Part shown: positions 35,118 through 44,524 of the stretch, piece after piece
Layout of the letters: each line of letters begins with the position of its first letter
How positions within the stretch are numbered: the first letter of the stretch is position 1
Origin: an uncultured Lactobacillus sp.
GTDB taxonomy: Bacteria; Bacillota; Bacilli; Lactobacillales; Lactobacillaceae
NCBI GenBank assembly: GCA_937916845.1
Contig: CALFSK010000015.1
Span: forward strand, 62,001-126,000
DNA: 64,000 bases
Direction: 5' to 3'
Translations under genes and position numbers: made by a program
The notes under the pieces: model-generated
Database searches by the model: none
What the model saw: only the letters and a program-made list of their open reading frames with translations
What the model was told of the DNA's origin: nothing

Positions 35118-36599
35118 TTAGTTAATGGTTGGTTTCAATGCTAACGCCTTGGCGGCTTCTTCGTAGTCGTCGAAGTGGTGCTTAGTGCGACCGATGATCT
35201 GGTAATCTTCGTGACCCTTACCAGCAATTAAAACAACGTCGCCTGGTTGGGCCGCTTCAATGGCCTTCGCAATCGCTACGTGGCGATCTTCATAGACGGG
35301 AACACCAGCATCCGGAACGCCGGCGACCATGTCGTGAAGAATAGCAGTTGGGTCTTCTGTCCGGGGGTTATCCGAAGTGAAGATGGGTTTGGTGCTGCGT
35401 TGAACGGCAATCTTAGCCATCTTTGGTCGTTTGCCCTTATCGCGGTCGCCACCACAACCGACAACGCAGTAAATGTCTTTTTTAGCAAAGTCTTGAATGG
35501 TTTCAAGTGCATTTAACAGGCCATCTGGTGTGTGTGAGTAATCCACGATGACGCTGACGCCGGTGTGTGAAGGCACCGCTTGGAAACGGCCCTTGACCCC
35601 AGTGACTTTTTCCAAGGAAGCGATGATTTGTTCTTCGGGGATCCCACTCGCGTATGCGGCTGAAAAGGCGGCTAACATGTTGTAAACGTTGAACTGTCCG
35701 ATAAGCTTCATGGTGACGTGGGTGACGTGACCGAAGACGGAAAGGTCAAATTCAGTGCCGTGACTCTGAATTTGAACGTTTTGCGCGTTGATCATGGCGT
35801 CTGGTTTGAGCCCAAACGTTAAGACGTGCGCAGCGGTGTACTGTTCAAATTCGCGGCCCACTGGATCGTCGGTATTGAGGACGGCAACTTTGTTGGTCCC
35901 GTTAGCGCCGTACTTGTTACCTAATTGGGCAAATAACATGGCTTTAGCTTCAGCGTAGTTAGCCATGGTCTTGTGGAAATCCAAGTGATCTTGGGTGAGG
36001 TTGGTGAAGACGGCGATGTCGTAGTCGATGCCCCAAACCCGTCCGAGTACGAGGGCGATTGAGGATACTTCCATGGCAACGGTCTCCACGCCGGCGTCAC
36101 GCATTGCAGCGAGTGTCCGTTGCGTGGTAATAGCATCGGGGGTCGTATTCGCCGTTGGTAGCTTTTCATCCTTGATCTTACGGTACATCGTTCCAATTAA
36201 ACCGGTGGCTTGTTGTTGGTCTCTGTAGATTTGTTCGATCAGGTGGGTGACGGTGGTCTTCCCATTAGTCCCGGTGACCCCAATCATCCGCATCTTTTGG
36301 CTCGGTGCGTCGTAAAAGACGTCCGCTAAGATGGCCATGGCCCGTTCCGTGTTTTGTACGTAAATGACGGGTACGTTCACGTCGATGGGTTTTTGTGCGA
36401 CGAGGATCTTCGCGCCTTTTTCCACGGCTTGGCCAGCTAAATCGTGGCCGTCAACGTGGTAACCGTCAACACAGATGAACATGGCGCCGGGTTTAACTTC
36501 CCGGGTATCTTGTGTCAGCATGGTGACGTCGAAGTCATCTTGCAAGGCGGGTTTAACTTGCTTAAATTTTAAACTATCAATTAATACGCTTGCTTTCAT
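35118..36599 (-). CDS. murE: UDP-N-acetylmuramyl-tripeptide synthetase (MurE)
   Basis: 493 residues of Mur ligase family. The ATP loop GVTGTNGKTT is at 107-116, followed by the central TTPDAITTQ substrate region. The C-terminal motif DNPR lies at 410-413 in TSDNPRTEDP. In MurE enzymes DNPR marks meso-diaminopimelate as the third stem residue, while lysine enzymes differ there. It acts in the cytoplasm, adding the third amino acid to UDP-MurNAc-L-Ala-D-Glu. Next to aspartokinase and asnB it fits a wall precursor supply block. Confidence 0.93.
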   Translation of the reverse strand: MKASVLIDSLKFKQVKPALQDDFDVTMLTQDTREVKPGAMFICVDGYHVDGHDLAGQAVEKGAKILVAQKPIDVNVPVIYVQNTERAMAILADVFYDAPSQKMRMIGVTGTNGKTTVTHLIEQIYRDQQQATGLIGTMYRKIKDEKLPTANTTPDAITTQRTLAAMRDAGVETVAMEVSSIALVLGRVWGIDYDIAVFTNLTQDHLDFHKTMANYAEAKAMLFAQLGNKYGANGTNKVAVLNTDDPVGREFEQYTAAHVLTFGLKPDAMINAQNVQIQSHGTEFDLSVFGHVTHVTMKLIGQFNVYNMLAAFSAAYASGIPEEQIIASLEKVTGVKGRFQAVPSHTGVSVIVDYSHTPDGLLNALETIQDFAKKDIYCVVGCGGDRDKGKRPKMAKIAVQRSTKPIFTSDNPRTEDPTAILHDMVAGVPDAGVPVYEDRHVAIAKAIEAAQPGDVVLIAGKGHEDYQIIGRTKHHFDDYEEAAKALALKPTIN

Positions 36600-36732
36600 T
36601 TTTAGTTACGTCCTTTTCAATAGAATCCGTAAATAACTGTTTCTAGAATACATGCAAATAAGCGAATTGTCGAGGTAGGGCGCAAAGGGCCTACCTCGAA
36701 GCTGAGGTTAGTTAAGTTAGTTGAATAAAAAT

Positions 36733-36779
36733 AAAGCGTAGCCGCACATTACTGATTCAGTAAGATGCGTCTACGCTTC
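36733..36779 (-). terminator. Terminator of the asnB-aspartokinase operon
   Basis: On the minus strand the arms around GCGTAGACGCATCTTACT and AGTAATGTGCGGCTACGC are followed by TTTATTTTTA. Confidence 0.8.
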
Positions 36780-36791
36780 ATTAATATGAAT

Positions 36792-37994
36792 TTATTCAAT
36801 ACCTAAAAATTCGTCATGTAACGCGTTCATGGCTGGTTTTAAATCGGCTTCTTTGACTAACACCCAAATCGTGGTGTAACTGTCAGTCGATTGTAAAATG
36901 TCAATGTTTTGCGTACTCAAGGCCGTCACAATGCGAGCCGTTACACCGGGCGTCCCAGTGATACCGGCGCCAACGACTGAAACCTTGGCACAGTGATCAA
37001 TGACCTGACAAGTAACGTGGGCGTTTGCGAGTAAGTCTTTGGCAACGGTCGCGTCACCGTCCACTAAGTTGAAGACAACTTGGTGTTGCGTGATGTTGAT
37101 AAAATCAACACTCAACCCGTGTTGCGCCATCAACTGGAAGATTTCACTCGAACTTAATGTATCGGTTGGCACGGTAAACTGGGTTAAATCAGTTTGGTGC
37201 GCGATCCCGGTAACGGTTCGGTAGTGTTCAATCTTCGTCGTTGTGCGGTCACTGACCAACGTTCCGAGGGCGTCCGGTTCTTGATAAGTGGACCGAATCC
37301 GCATTGGAACGTGGGCCTGTTCAGCAATTTCAACCGCGCGGGGATGAATAACTTTTGCACCTTCGTGGGCCATGTTGGCGAGCTCTTCATAACTGATACT
37401 CTTGATGAAGCGCGCGTGGGTGACCAAGCGGGGGTCAGCCGTCATCATGCCGTTAACGTCGGTAAAGATATCGACCCGTTTAGCGTGTAAAGCCGCACCG
37501 AGAATGGCAGCGGAAGTATCGGAACCACCGCGACCAATCGTTGTGATGTGACCATTTTCGGTTGCGCCTTGAAAACCAGTTACGACAACCACGTCGGCAT
37601 CGACGAAGGCGTCCTTGATTGGTTTAGGATCAACGCGCAAAATCTTTGCGTTTTGATAATCGTCATTGGTGACAATCCCCGCGTCGTGCCCGGTCATGGC
37701 CGTCACGTTAAGGCCTTGTTCACGGGCGAGTTCGGTAAAGACCGCCGTCGAAATTGTTTCACCAACGGAAACGATCATATCTAATTCCCGATTAGTGAGC
37801 CGGGACTGGTCCGCCCCGACTAAACCGAGTAACGAGTCGGTCGCGTAGGGCGCCCCCTTACGGCCAATTGCGGAAACGACAACGATCACTTTGTCACCCT
37901 GGTCGACCGCGTACTGCACGTGTTTCAAAGCTTGTTTACGTGCGGCCATGTCCTTGACGGAAGTGCCGCCGAATTTTTGTACAATAATTTCCAT
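36792..37994 (-). CDS. lysC: Aspartokinase
   Basis: 400 residues, monofunctional. The N-terminal kinase motif is KFGGTS at 7-12, with the GRGGSDTSA block in the middle and two ACT domains at the C-terminus (from about 270) for feedback control. It phosphorylates aspartate, the first step to diaminopimelate, lysine, threonine and methionine. It begins six bases after the asnB stop, so the two are one operon. With the mDAP-type murE next door, supply of mDAP is the likely purpose. Which end product inhibits it cannot be read from sequence. Confidence 0.92.
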   Translation of the reverse strand: MEIIVQKFGGTSVKDMAARKQALKHVQYAVDQGDKVIVVVSAIGRKGAPYATDSLLGLVGADQSRLTNRELDMIVSVGETISTAVFTELAREQGLNVTAMTGHDAGIVTNDDYQNAKILRVDPKPIKDAFVDADVVVVTGFQGATENGHITTIGRGGSDTSAAILGAALHAKRVDIFTDVNGMMTADPRLVTHARFIKSISYEELANMAHEGAKVIHPRAVEIAEQAHVPMRIRSTYQEPDALGTLVSDRTTTKIEHYRTVTGIAHQTDLTQFTVPTDTLSSSEIFQLMAQHGLSVDFINITQHQVVFNLVDGDATVAKDLLANAHVTCQVIDHCAKVSVVGAGITGTPGVTARIVTALSTQNIDILQSTDSYTTIWVLVKEADLKPAMNALHDEFLGIE

Positions 37995-38000
37995 CGGGTG

Positions 38001-39899
38001 TTACTCCTCAACCTTTGATGCTAGGGCGTTGGCTTCAGGGCTATCCATCAAGTGGTCACTTTCAACGTAGATCTTGTGCCACATCATGAACGTCAAAACG
38101 GTCCAGAGCTTCCGGGAGTTATCACGAAGACCAGCTTTGTGATCGTCTAATAACTTCAAGAAGTAAGATTTATCAAAGTATTGGTCCGTTTGTGAGTCGT
38201 TAATAATCTGCTTAGCCCAATCGTACATTTCGTCTTTAAGCCAGAAACGAATTGGTACTGGGAAGCCTAGCTTCTTACGGTGCAAGACGTGAGCCGGAAC
38301 AATGTCCTCAACGGCTTTCCGTAAAATGTACTTCGTCGTGCCGTGGCTGATCCGTAAATCAGCTGGAATTTCGGCAGCCAAGTTGTAAACTTCGCGGTCC
38401 ACAAATGGTGTCCGTAATTCTAAGCTGTGCGCCATCGTTGTCCGGTCAGCGTTATGCAACAAGTCACCGTTAAGCCAAGTATGCATATCGATAAATTGCA
38501 TCCGGCTAATTGGATCGTAATCCGCTGATTCGTCGTAGAATGGGTGCGTAATTGACTGGAAGGGATGGTTGCGATTGTAATCTTTCATGAACAATTGTTT
38601 TTCTTGTTCACCAAAGATAAAGGCGTTACCAACGTAGCGGTTTTCTAATGGTGTGGTCCCACGCATTAAGAATGACCGACCACGCATTCCTTCTGGCATC
38701 ATCGTTGCGATTCGCTTCAAGGCACCGTTGATAGGCTTCGTGTAGCGGAATGGTTTCAATGATTCGGGTTCGTGATAAATCGTATAACCACCGAATAATT
38801 CGTCAGCGCCTTCACCGGTCAAAGCAACCTTAACGTGCTTAACAGCTTCTTTAGCTAAGAAGTACTGCGGCACAGCGGCCGGGTCAGCCAACGGATCATC
38901 CATACTCCAAACGAAGTGTGGGAAGGCCTTCATGAAGGCTTCTGGCGTGATCGTCATACTGAAGTTTTCCACACCGAGCTTTTCAGCGGTTTCTTGGGCG
39001 ACGTCTAATTCGCTGTAGCCTTCGCGTTCAAAACCAACGGAAATGGTTTGAAGGTTCGGGTTAAAGTTTTTAGCGATGGCCACGATGATCGAGGAATCGA
39101 TCCCACCAGATAGGAAGGAACCAACTGGCACGTCGGAACGCATGTGAATCTTAACGGAATCAATCAAAGCATCCTTAATCTTTTGGGCGTATTCGTCCTC
39201 AGAACGTTTAACGGGATGGAATTCACGGTGATAGTAGCGTTCGATCCGTGGTGCAGATCCTAACTTCTTAGTCAGTGAGCAGCCCGGTTCGAGCATTTTA
39301 ATTTGCTTAGTCAGTGTTTCTGGTTCTGGTACGAACTGGAAGGTCATGTAATCTTGCAAGGCGTTCTTATCAAACGTTTTATCCTTCAAGATCTTATAGA
39401 TACTCTTGCTTTCAGAAGCGTAGTAGAAGTCGTCACCAGAGACGGCGTAGTAAAACGGCTTGATCCCAAATTGGTCTCGAGCCGCAAACAGGGTCTTTTC
39501 CTGTTTATCCCAAATAACAAAGGCAAACATCCCACGGAGATACTTCGTGGCGTTTTCCTTGTATTTGGCATACATGCCAAGAATAACCTCAGAGTCGGAG
39601 TTGGTTTTGAATTCATAACCTTCTTGTTTTAATTGCGCGCGCAATTCAACGTAGTTATAAATTTCCCCATTAAATGTCATCCAGTAACGTTCATTATCGT
39701 AAGACAATGGTTGATGTCCACCGGCCAAGTCAATGATACTTAAACGCCGAAACCCCATGGTAATGTTGTCGTCGGCAAAGTAACCATCGTCATCGGGTCC
39801 CCGATGGACAATCATTTTCGTCATTTCGTGGATGGTCTGATCGTAAGCGGCGTTATCCGTCTTCGTCCGATCAGTTAAGCAACCAGCAAAACCGCACAT
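38001..39899 (-). CDS. asnB: Glutamine-dependent asparagine synthase family protein (AsnB1-like amidotransferase)
   Basis: 632 residues. C2 after Met (MCGFAG) is the glutaminase nucleophile; the synthase domain has the ATP loop SFLSGGIDSS at about 264-273. Asparagine formation from aspartate is the textbook reaction. In Lactobacillus plantarum, however, AsnB1 amidates meso-diaminopimelate in wall precursors. The operon with aspartokinase and closeness to an mDAP-type murE favour that role here, especially as asnA covers asparagine. This assignment is inference from context. Confidence 0.88.
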   Translation of the reverse strand: MCGFAGCLTDRTKTDNAAYDQTIHEMTKMIVHRGPDDDGYFADDNITMGFRRLSIIDLAGGHQPLSYDNERYWMTFNGEIYNYVELRAQLKQEGYEFKTNSDSEVILGMYAKYKENATKYLRGMFAFVIWDKQEKTLFAARDQFGIKPFYYAVSGDDFYYASESKSIYKILKDKTFDKNALQDYMTFQFVPEPETLTKQIKMLEPGCSLTKKLGSAPRIERYYHREFHPVKRSEDEYAQKIKDALIDSVKIHMRSDVPVGSFLSGGIDSSIIVAIAKNFNPNLQTISVGFEREGYSELDVAQETAEKLGVENFSMTITPEAFMKAFPHFVWSMDDPLADPAAVPQYFLAKEAVKHVKVALTGEGADELFGGYTIYHEPESLKPFRYTKPINGALKRIATMMPEGMRGRSFLMRGTTPLENRYVGNAFIFGEQEKQLFMKDYNRNHPFQSITHPFYDESADYDPISRMQFIDMHTWLNGDLLHNADRTTMAHSLELRTPFVDREVYNLAAEIPADLRISHGTTKYILRKAVEDIVPAHVLHRKKLGFPVPIRFWLKDEMYDWAKQIINDSQTDQYFDKSYFLKLLDDHKAGLRDNSRKLWTVLTFMMWHKIYVESDHLMDSPEANALASKVEE

Positions 39900-40401
39900 G
39901 TATGTTCATCTCTCAATCTTTAAAGTTTGAATGGTTAAAATACTTATCTTATAGAATACTTAGTGGTCCGCTGTCAATTTACCCAATTACAATCTTGAAG
40001 TAAAGCGGTTTAGATAATTGTAATGGTTTCTTACCGAATTAAATTGTGTTAATCCAATTGAACATTAAGGCTAACGAAAACTAAATATGCTCCCATCATT
40101 ATACTTGCTTTAGCACATAAGATAAAGCCACGGGCGCCACTTTAGAGCGGTTTCATGGGAAAAGAATGCGGATTAGCCAGGTTAATTTAAACTAACGTAC
40201 CCAACCAATCCCGGGCTTAATGTTACAAAATATTACGAAATCCCCGATATATTACAGAAATTGGCCAAAATAGTAATCCGGTTGCTATTGGGCTGTTACA
40301 TTCGGTCGGTATACTAACTCGTGTTGTTAAGTACTGCAACCCACTGGGTGTAGTGCTACAGATTACTAAATACAAAACCACAGGAGTGAAGAATTTATAT
40401 T
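39900..40401. other. Divergent intergenic region between asnB and the LysM protein gene
   Basis: About 500 bases with no convincing ORF. It must contain two promoters. Around 40220-40270 there are repeated TGTTAC/ATTAC words that loosely recall WalR sites (TGTWAH direct repeats), but spacing does not fit exactly. No stable long hairpin was found. Confidence 0.35.
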
Positions 40402-41073
40402 ATGAAGATCAAGAGTTTATTATTATCAACTGCCGCCGCAGCTAGTTTGCTAGTTTTAGGGGCAACCGCTGCAAATGCCGACACCATTACGGTTAAAGCT
40501 GGCGACACGGTAAGTGCCCTTGCTGAAACTCATAACACGACGATTTCTGCCATCGAAAAGACTAACGCGTTAAAGAACGTTAACTTGATTTACGTTGGCC
40601 AACAATTAGAAATCAATGGTGCAACGCCAACTTCAACTGCCAACGTACAAGCGCAATCCGCAGCACCACAATCAGCTGCCGCTTCACAAGCACCCGTTCA
40701 AAGCCAAGCGCCACAATCGGCCGCAGCCTCACAGGCGCCTGTTCAAAGCCAAGCACCACAGTCAGCAGCTGCTTCACAGGCTCCCGTACAATCAGCTGCA
40801 CCGGTACAACAAGCACCGGCTGCACCCGCAGCTCCTGCAGCAAACAACAATGGTGACAGTGCCGCTAAAGCATGGATTGCCAACAAGGAATCCGGCGGTT
40901 CATACACTGCTCGTAATGGCCAATACATCGGGAAGTACCAATTAAGTTCAGCATACTTGAACGGTGACTATTCCGCTGCCAACCAAGAACGCGTTGCTGA
41001 AAACTATGTGTCCAGTCGTTATGGCTCATGGTCCGCAGCACAAAGTTTCTGGCAAGCAAACGGCTGGTATTAA
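40402..41073 (+). CDS. Secreted LysM protein, Apf-like (transglycosylase-like C-terminus)
   Basis: 223 residues. A signal peptide ends near ATAANA. One LysM domain (about 27-72, TITVKAGDTVSALAETHN) binds peptidoglycan, then comes a Gln/Ala/Ser/Pro-rich linker with three exact 15-residue units. The C-terminal domain (about 153-223) contains WIANKESGGSY, QYIGKYQLS and the SFWQANGWY ending typical of lactobacillus aggregation-promoting factors. The ESGGSY Glu is the presumed catalytic acid of the lysozyme-like fold. The gene is divergent from asnB. Confidence 0.88.
   Translation: MKIKSLLLSTAAAASLLVLGATAANADTITVKAGDTVSALAETHNTTISAIEKTNALKNVNLIYVGQQLEINGATPTSTANVQAQSAAPQSAAASQAPVQSQAPQSAAASQAPVQSQAPQSAAASQAPVQSAAPVQQAPAAPAAPAANNNGDSAAKAWIANKESGGSYTARNGQYIGKYQLSSAYLNGDYSAANQERVAENYVSSRYGSWSAAQSFWQANGWY
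40659..40796 (+). repeat. Three tandem 45-base units in the linker of the LysM protein
   Basis: Each unit codes QSAAASQAPVQSQAP with synonymous drift between units. Such low-complexity linkers often vary in unit number among strains. Confidence 0.75.
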
Positions 41074-41109
41074 GATTCTAGCCAACTAATTTAAACTAAA
41101 CAGACGAAC

Positions 41110-41141
41110 CACCAGTTCAATTTTGGACTGGTGTTTTTTTT
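41110..41141 (+). terminator. Terminator of the LysM gene, inside the opposite gene's 3' end
   Basis: Arms CACCAGTTCA and TGGACTGGTG followed by eight T. On the minus strand the same bases code the last residues and stop of the 41117-41596 gene. Confidence 0.85.
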
Positions 41142-41596
41142 GAACCGTTTTTAGTGTGCTTTTTTATTAAATGAAACAAGAGGGTTCCGACTAAAACTGG
41201 AATGGCAACTAGCAGCAGGCCGCCTTGGATGAAAAATGAGAGTTCCGAGGTCATCAAGCCGTCTTTAGTTTCTTTTTCCATTAATAGCCGTTCACGGCTA
41301 GCGACTGGGTTGATACTGTTGCGGTAACCGCGGCCACTATCACGGTCGTCTTGGATGCCTTGACGTAAGGCTTTAGTGCCTACTGAAGTTAAGACTAGGC
41401 GCGGCTTCTTGAAATGTGGAAAAAGATAAATTAACGCCGGGTAAAATAAGCTATAAGAAGCGGTCAGTAAAACGTTGAAGAGCGTCCACTTGAATCTGAA
41501 GGGTCCCGTTGGCGGGGCGGTGACTAAGTACATCGCGACAATATAAAATATCAAAACGCGAAAGTAGCTACTTAGAAATGATTTTAGAATTTTCAT
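41117..41596 (-). CDS. Membrane protein of unknown function
   Basis: About 159 residues with two membrane helices near the N-terminus, a charged middle segment (DDRDSGRGYRNSINP), another helix near residues 125-145 and a Lys-rich tail. I do not recognise the family. ATG 41596 is chosen because AGGAAAG lies upstream and the longer reading adds only a basic stretch. The stop codon lies in the hairpin that terminates the convergent LysM gene. Confidence 0.6.
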   Translation of the reverse strand: MKILKSFLSSYFRVLIFYIVAMYLVTAPPTGPFRFKWTLFNVLLTASYSLFYPALIYLFPHFKKPRLVLTSVGTKALRQGIQDDRDSGRGYRNSINPVASRERLLMEKETKDGLMTSELSFFIQGGLLLVAIPVLVGTLLFHLIKKHTKNGSKKTPVQN

Positions 41597-41797
41597 AGAG
41601 CGTCTTTCCTTTTTTGACTGCATCTTAGGGCGAGCAGCCAGTCGCTGCAACTTTGGCTATTTAATTGAAAGGCTTATTAACTGGTTGCCTCATCGTACAT
41701 CGCTACTAACAATTCCAACTTTTTTGAAATTTAGGCTTGTGTTCGACTTACTTGAAGGCTGTATAGTTAGGAACAGTTAATCAGAGGAGGGACGGCA

Positions 41798-42658
41798 ATG
41801 CGTCTAAGAATGAAATTGGGGTGGCTCGGACTACTTGTGATATTAGCGGTAAGTTTGAGTGGTTGTGGTCGGCAACAGGTGGCTAGTAACGTGGTTCATA
41901 CGAATCGTCCGACACTATTTTTCCACGGTGGGGGTAGTAGCTACCATGCCGAGGAACACATGGTGGACGCGGCAAAAAAGGCCGGTGCGACTAATACGGT
42001 CATCCGTGCGATGGTCGCAAAGAACGGTCAGGTAAAATTAGTGGGGCGGATCAAAAAAGGCGCCGTTAACCCAATTGTGGAAGTGAATTATGCCAATAAT
42101 CGGGAATTGAACTTTAATCAACACGGACGGTGGGCTAAAAATGTCGTTGTGGCGTTGCAAAAGCAGTACCACTTCACGTCCTTCAACATGGTGGGACACT
42201 CACTGGGTAACATTTCGTTGATTTACTACTCACTACAAAACAGTCAGAATCGCCGGTTACCTAAGCTGCGGAAACAAGTCAACATTGCGGGGCACTTTGC
42301 GGGACTGAACTTCAAAGGGGTTCCGAAAAGCGTGCAACAACCAGCTGGTCTAAAGCTAGCTACAAACGGTCGTCCTAATAAAATGAACGCCACGTATCGG
42401 CAGATGACGAAGCTGCGCCAAGTATTACCGGCAAAGCAGGTTGCCGTCTTGAACCTCTATGGTGACATCGGTGGACATACGGACGGGACGGTGCCGAACG
42501 TTTCATCATTATCATTGAAATATTTGGTTGCGCCGCGGGCCAAGTCCTATCAGGAAAAACGATTCACAGGTAAGTTAGCGCGTCACAGTAAGCTGCACGA
42601 AAATCCGCAAGTTGATCAGACGCTGATTAAGTTTTTATGGGGTAAGGGACAAAAGTAA
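41798..42658 (+). CDS. Alpha/beta hydrolase lipoprotein (DUF915 family)
   Basis: 286 residues. The signal peptide ends in LSGC, making the first Cys at about residue 23 a lipid anchor. The outside domain has the oxyanion FHGGGSS and the nucleophile elbow GHSLGN, and a late His segment (KLHENPQVD) completes a likely triad. This is the DUF915 group of cell-surface hydrolases in lactobacilli, whose natural substrate is unknown. GAGGAGGG precedes ATG 41798. Confidence 0.83.
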   Translation: MRLRMKLGWLGLLVILAVSLSGCGRQQVASNVVHTNRPTLFFHGGGSSYHAEEHMVDAAKKAGATNTVIRAMVAKNGQVKLVGRIKKGAVNPIVEVNYANNRELNFNQHGRWAKNVVVALQKQYHFTSFNMVGHSLGNISLIYYSLQNSQNRRLPKLRKQVNIAGHFAGLNFKGVPKSVQQPAGLKLATNGRPNKMNATYRQMTKLRQVLPAKQVAVLNLYGDIGGHTDGTVPNVSSLSLKYLVAPRAKSYQEKRFTGKLARHSKLHENPQVDQTLIKFLWGKGQK

Positions 42659-42745
42659 CCCTTCCAGTAGGGCGAAGTGCGTTCGTTAAATTTGCCAGCT
42701 AACGAAGATTCGTTAATAATAGAACCGTGGCAAAAGAAGAGAGAG

Positions 42746-44053
42746 ATGATAGCGTTGAAAGCCAAGTTTGGCATGTTAAGTGTTATTTTGTTAGGAATTA
42801 ATTCAATTATTGGGTCGGGAATTTTTCTCCTGCCCGGACAAGCGGAAAGCCTGATTGGTCCCGCAAGCATTTTAGTGTTTGTTTTTGATATGTTGCTCAT
42901 TATTTCGATTGCGTTATGTTACGCAGAGGACGCGACTTATTTTAAGGCGAACGGGGGACCGTACCTTTACGCGAAGTCGGCGTTTGGTGACTTTGTTGGT
43001 TACGAGGTCGGATTCAGTGTTTGGGCCATCAGTATTATTGCGTGGGCCACGATGTCGACGGCTTTTGCGACGGCGCTAGGTGCGATTTTTCCGGTCGTCC
43101 AGCAGCCAGTATGGAAAGCGGTCACGATCTTTGTCTTGTTAGGGACGCTGACTTTGATCAACATTTCCGGGGTATCGCTCACTAAGTTAGTCAATAACGT
43201 GGTGACGATTGCCAAACTCGTTCCATTAGTTTTATTTGTCATCGTTGGGCTATTCTTTATTAACGGCGCGCACTTTACACCGTTTGTAGTCACAACCACA
43301 AACTTTAATAGCGCATTTGGTTCCGCTGCAATTTTAATTTTTTACGCGTTTACAGGGTTTGAGGCCATTGCCATCGCCGCGCAGGAGTTCCATAACCCAC
43401 AGCGAACGATTCCGCTCGCCATTGTGGTTGTTCTCAGCGTGGTTGCGTTACTTTATATTCTGATTCAAGTCGTGTCGATTGGGGTCTTAGGGTCCCACTT
43501 AGCGGGCAATCCAGCACCAATTCAAGCCGGATTAGAAAAAATGATTGGACCAGTTGGAAAGACGATCGTTGCGGTCGGCACGCTAGTCTCCATCTTGGGG
43601 ATTGCGACTGCGCAGTCATTTTACTTGCCCCGAATCGGATCGTCGATGGCGGATAACGGGGTCATGCCTAAGGTCGTCGGGTACCGTAACCGCCGTGGTG
43701 TTCCAGCCGTCGCAATGTTAGTTTCATTTGTCATCGCCGTGCCACTGGCTATTTCAGGGACGTTTCAAACGTTGGCAGCTATTTCGGTGGTCTCCCGATT
43801 TGCACAGTATATCCCGACGATTTTAGCCGTACTAGTCTTCCGGCGCCGCAAGATGACCCCGGGTGGGAGTCGTTTCCGGGTGCCATTTGGACCGGTACTG
43901 CCAATTGTCGCGGTCGTGGTGAGCTTATGGCTCTTGTCCAAAGCTTCCGCGTTCCAGTTGATCATGGGACTGGGATGTTTAGTTATCGCCGTGCCGTTTT
44001 ACTTTTTAAACCGGCACTTTAACCATTCGAAACGGGTCGATCAACAAGATTGA
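42746..44053 (+). CDS. APC-superfamily amino acid permease
   Basis: About 435 residues, twelve membrane helices. The first helix carries SIIGSGIFLLPG, the glycine-rich binding motif of the family, and FYAFTGFEAIAIAAQE in helix 6 matches amino acid transporters. The frame extends upstream to 42677, but the charged 23-residue extension is unlikely; AGAAGAGAG precedes ATG 42746. The substrate cannot be assigned. Confidence 0.83.
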   Translation: MIALKAKFGMLSVILLGINSIIGSGIFLLPGQAESLIGPASILVFVFDMLLIISIALCYAEDATYFKANGGPYLYAKSAFGDFVGYEVGFSVWAISIIAWATMSTAFATALGAIFPVVQQPVWKAVTIFVLLGTLTLINISGVSLTKLVNNVVTIAKLVPLVLFVIVGLFFINGAHFTPFVVTTTNFNSAFGSAAILIFYAFTGFEAIAIAAQEFHNPQRTIPLAIVVVLSVVALLYILIQVVSIGVLGSHLAGNPAPIQAGLEKMIGPVGKTIVAVGTLVSILGIATAQSFYLPRIGSSMADNGVMPKVVGYRNRRGVPAVAMLVSFVIAVPLAISGTFQTLAAISVVSRFAQYIPTILAVLVFRRRKMTPGGSRFRVPFGPVLPIVAVVVSLWLLSKASAFQLIMGLGCLVIAVPFYFLNRHFNHSKRVDQQD

Positions 44054-44080
44054 TTAGATTGACTTAAAAAGGTAATCGTA

Positions 44081-44117
44081 AAAGCCGGTATTTCAGCAAA
44101 TGAAATACCGGCTTTTT
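44081..44117 (+). terminator. Terminator of the permease gene
   Basis: Arms AAAGCCGGTATTTCA and TGAAATACCGGCTTT followed by TT. Confidence 0.85.
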
Positions 44118-44158
44118 GATATAAATATAGCTAATAAAGATTAGTGTTTATGGACCTA

Positions 44159-44195
44159 GTCCGGATGTCGCTGATAACATGCGACCGTGAGAACG
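44159..44195. repeat. Truncated family B element (left arm only)
   Basis: 37 bases matching the left arm of family B (CGGATGTCGCTGATAACATG against CGGTTGGCGCTGACAACATA in copy 1), then nothing more of the element. It abuts the azlD stop codon between convergent genes. Confidence 0.6.
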
Positions 44196-44197
44196 AA

Positions 44198-44524
44198 TTA
44201 TGCCCAGCCAATTAAACGCATCAGCGCCATGGCAACGACACCAGTAATGACGACGGCGAGCAAGCTCTTAGTGAGAACGCCAGCTAGGATGGCTGGAATT
44301 GATGCGTAAATATTAGGCAGGTTGAAGCCTGGCCAGTGCCCAGCGTGGTACGTTAATAGGCTCTCAACGAAGATGGCCGTCATGATGGCGACCGGAACGA
44401 AGGAGAGGAAGCTGATCAACCAGTGCGGAATCGACATATTTTTAATGATGGCAAACGGCACAACGCGGGATAGCCACGTGACCAGCCCGCAGAGCAGGAT
44501 CGTAACTAAAATGTAGGTGCTCAC
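44198..44524 (-). CDS. azlD: Branched-chain amino acid exporter, small subunit
   Basis: 108 residues, four membrane helices, typical AzlD length. ATGA overlap with the azlC stop shows coupled translation. Together they form the AzlCD/BrnFE exporter for branched-chain amino acids at the membrane. Confidence 0.88.
   Translation of the reverse strand: MSTYILVTILLCGLVTWLSRVVPFAIIKNMSIPHWLISFLSFVPVAIMTAIFVESLLTYHAGHWPGFNLPNIYASIPAILAGVLTKSLLAVVITGVVAMALMRLIGWA

Noticed and set aside
40220..40270. WalR-like boxes upstream of the LysM gene
   Set aside because: The TGTWAH words do not occur as a direct repeat with the required five-base spacing.
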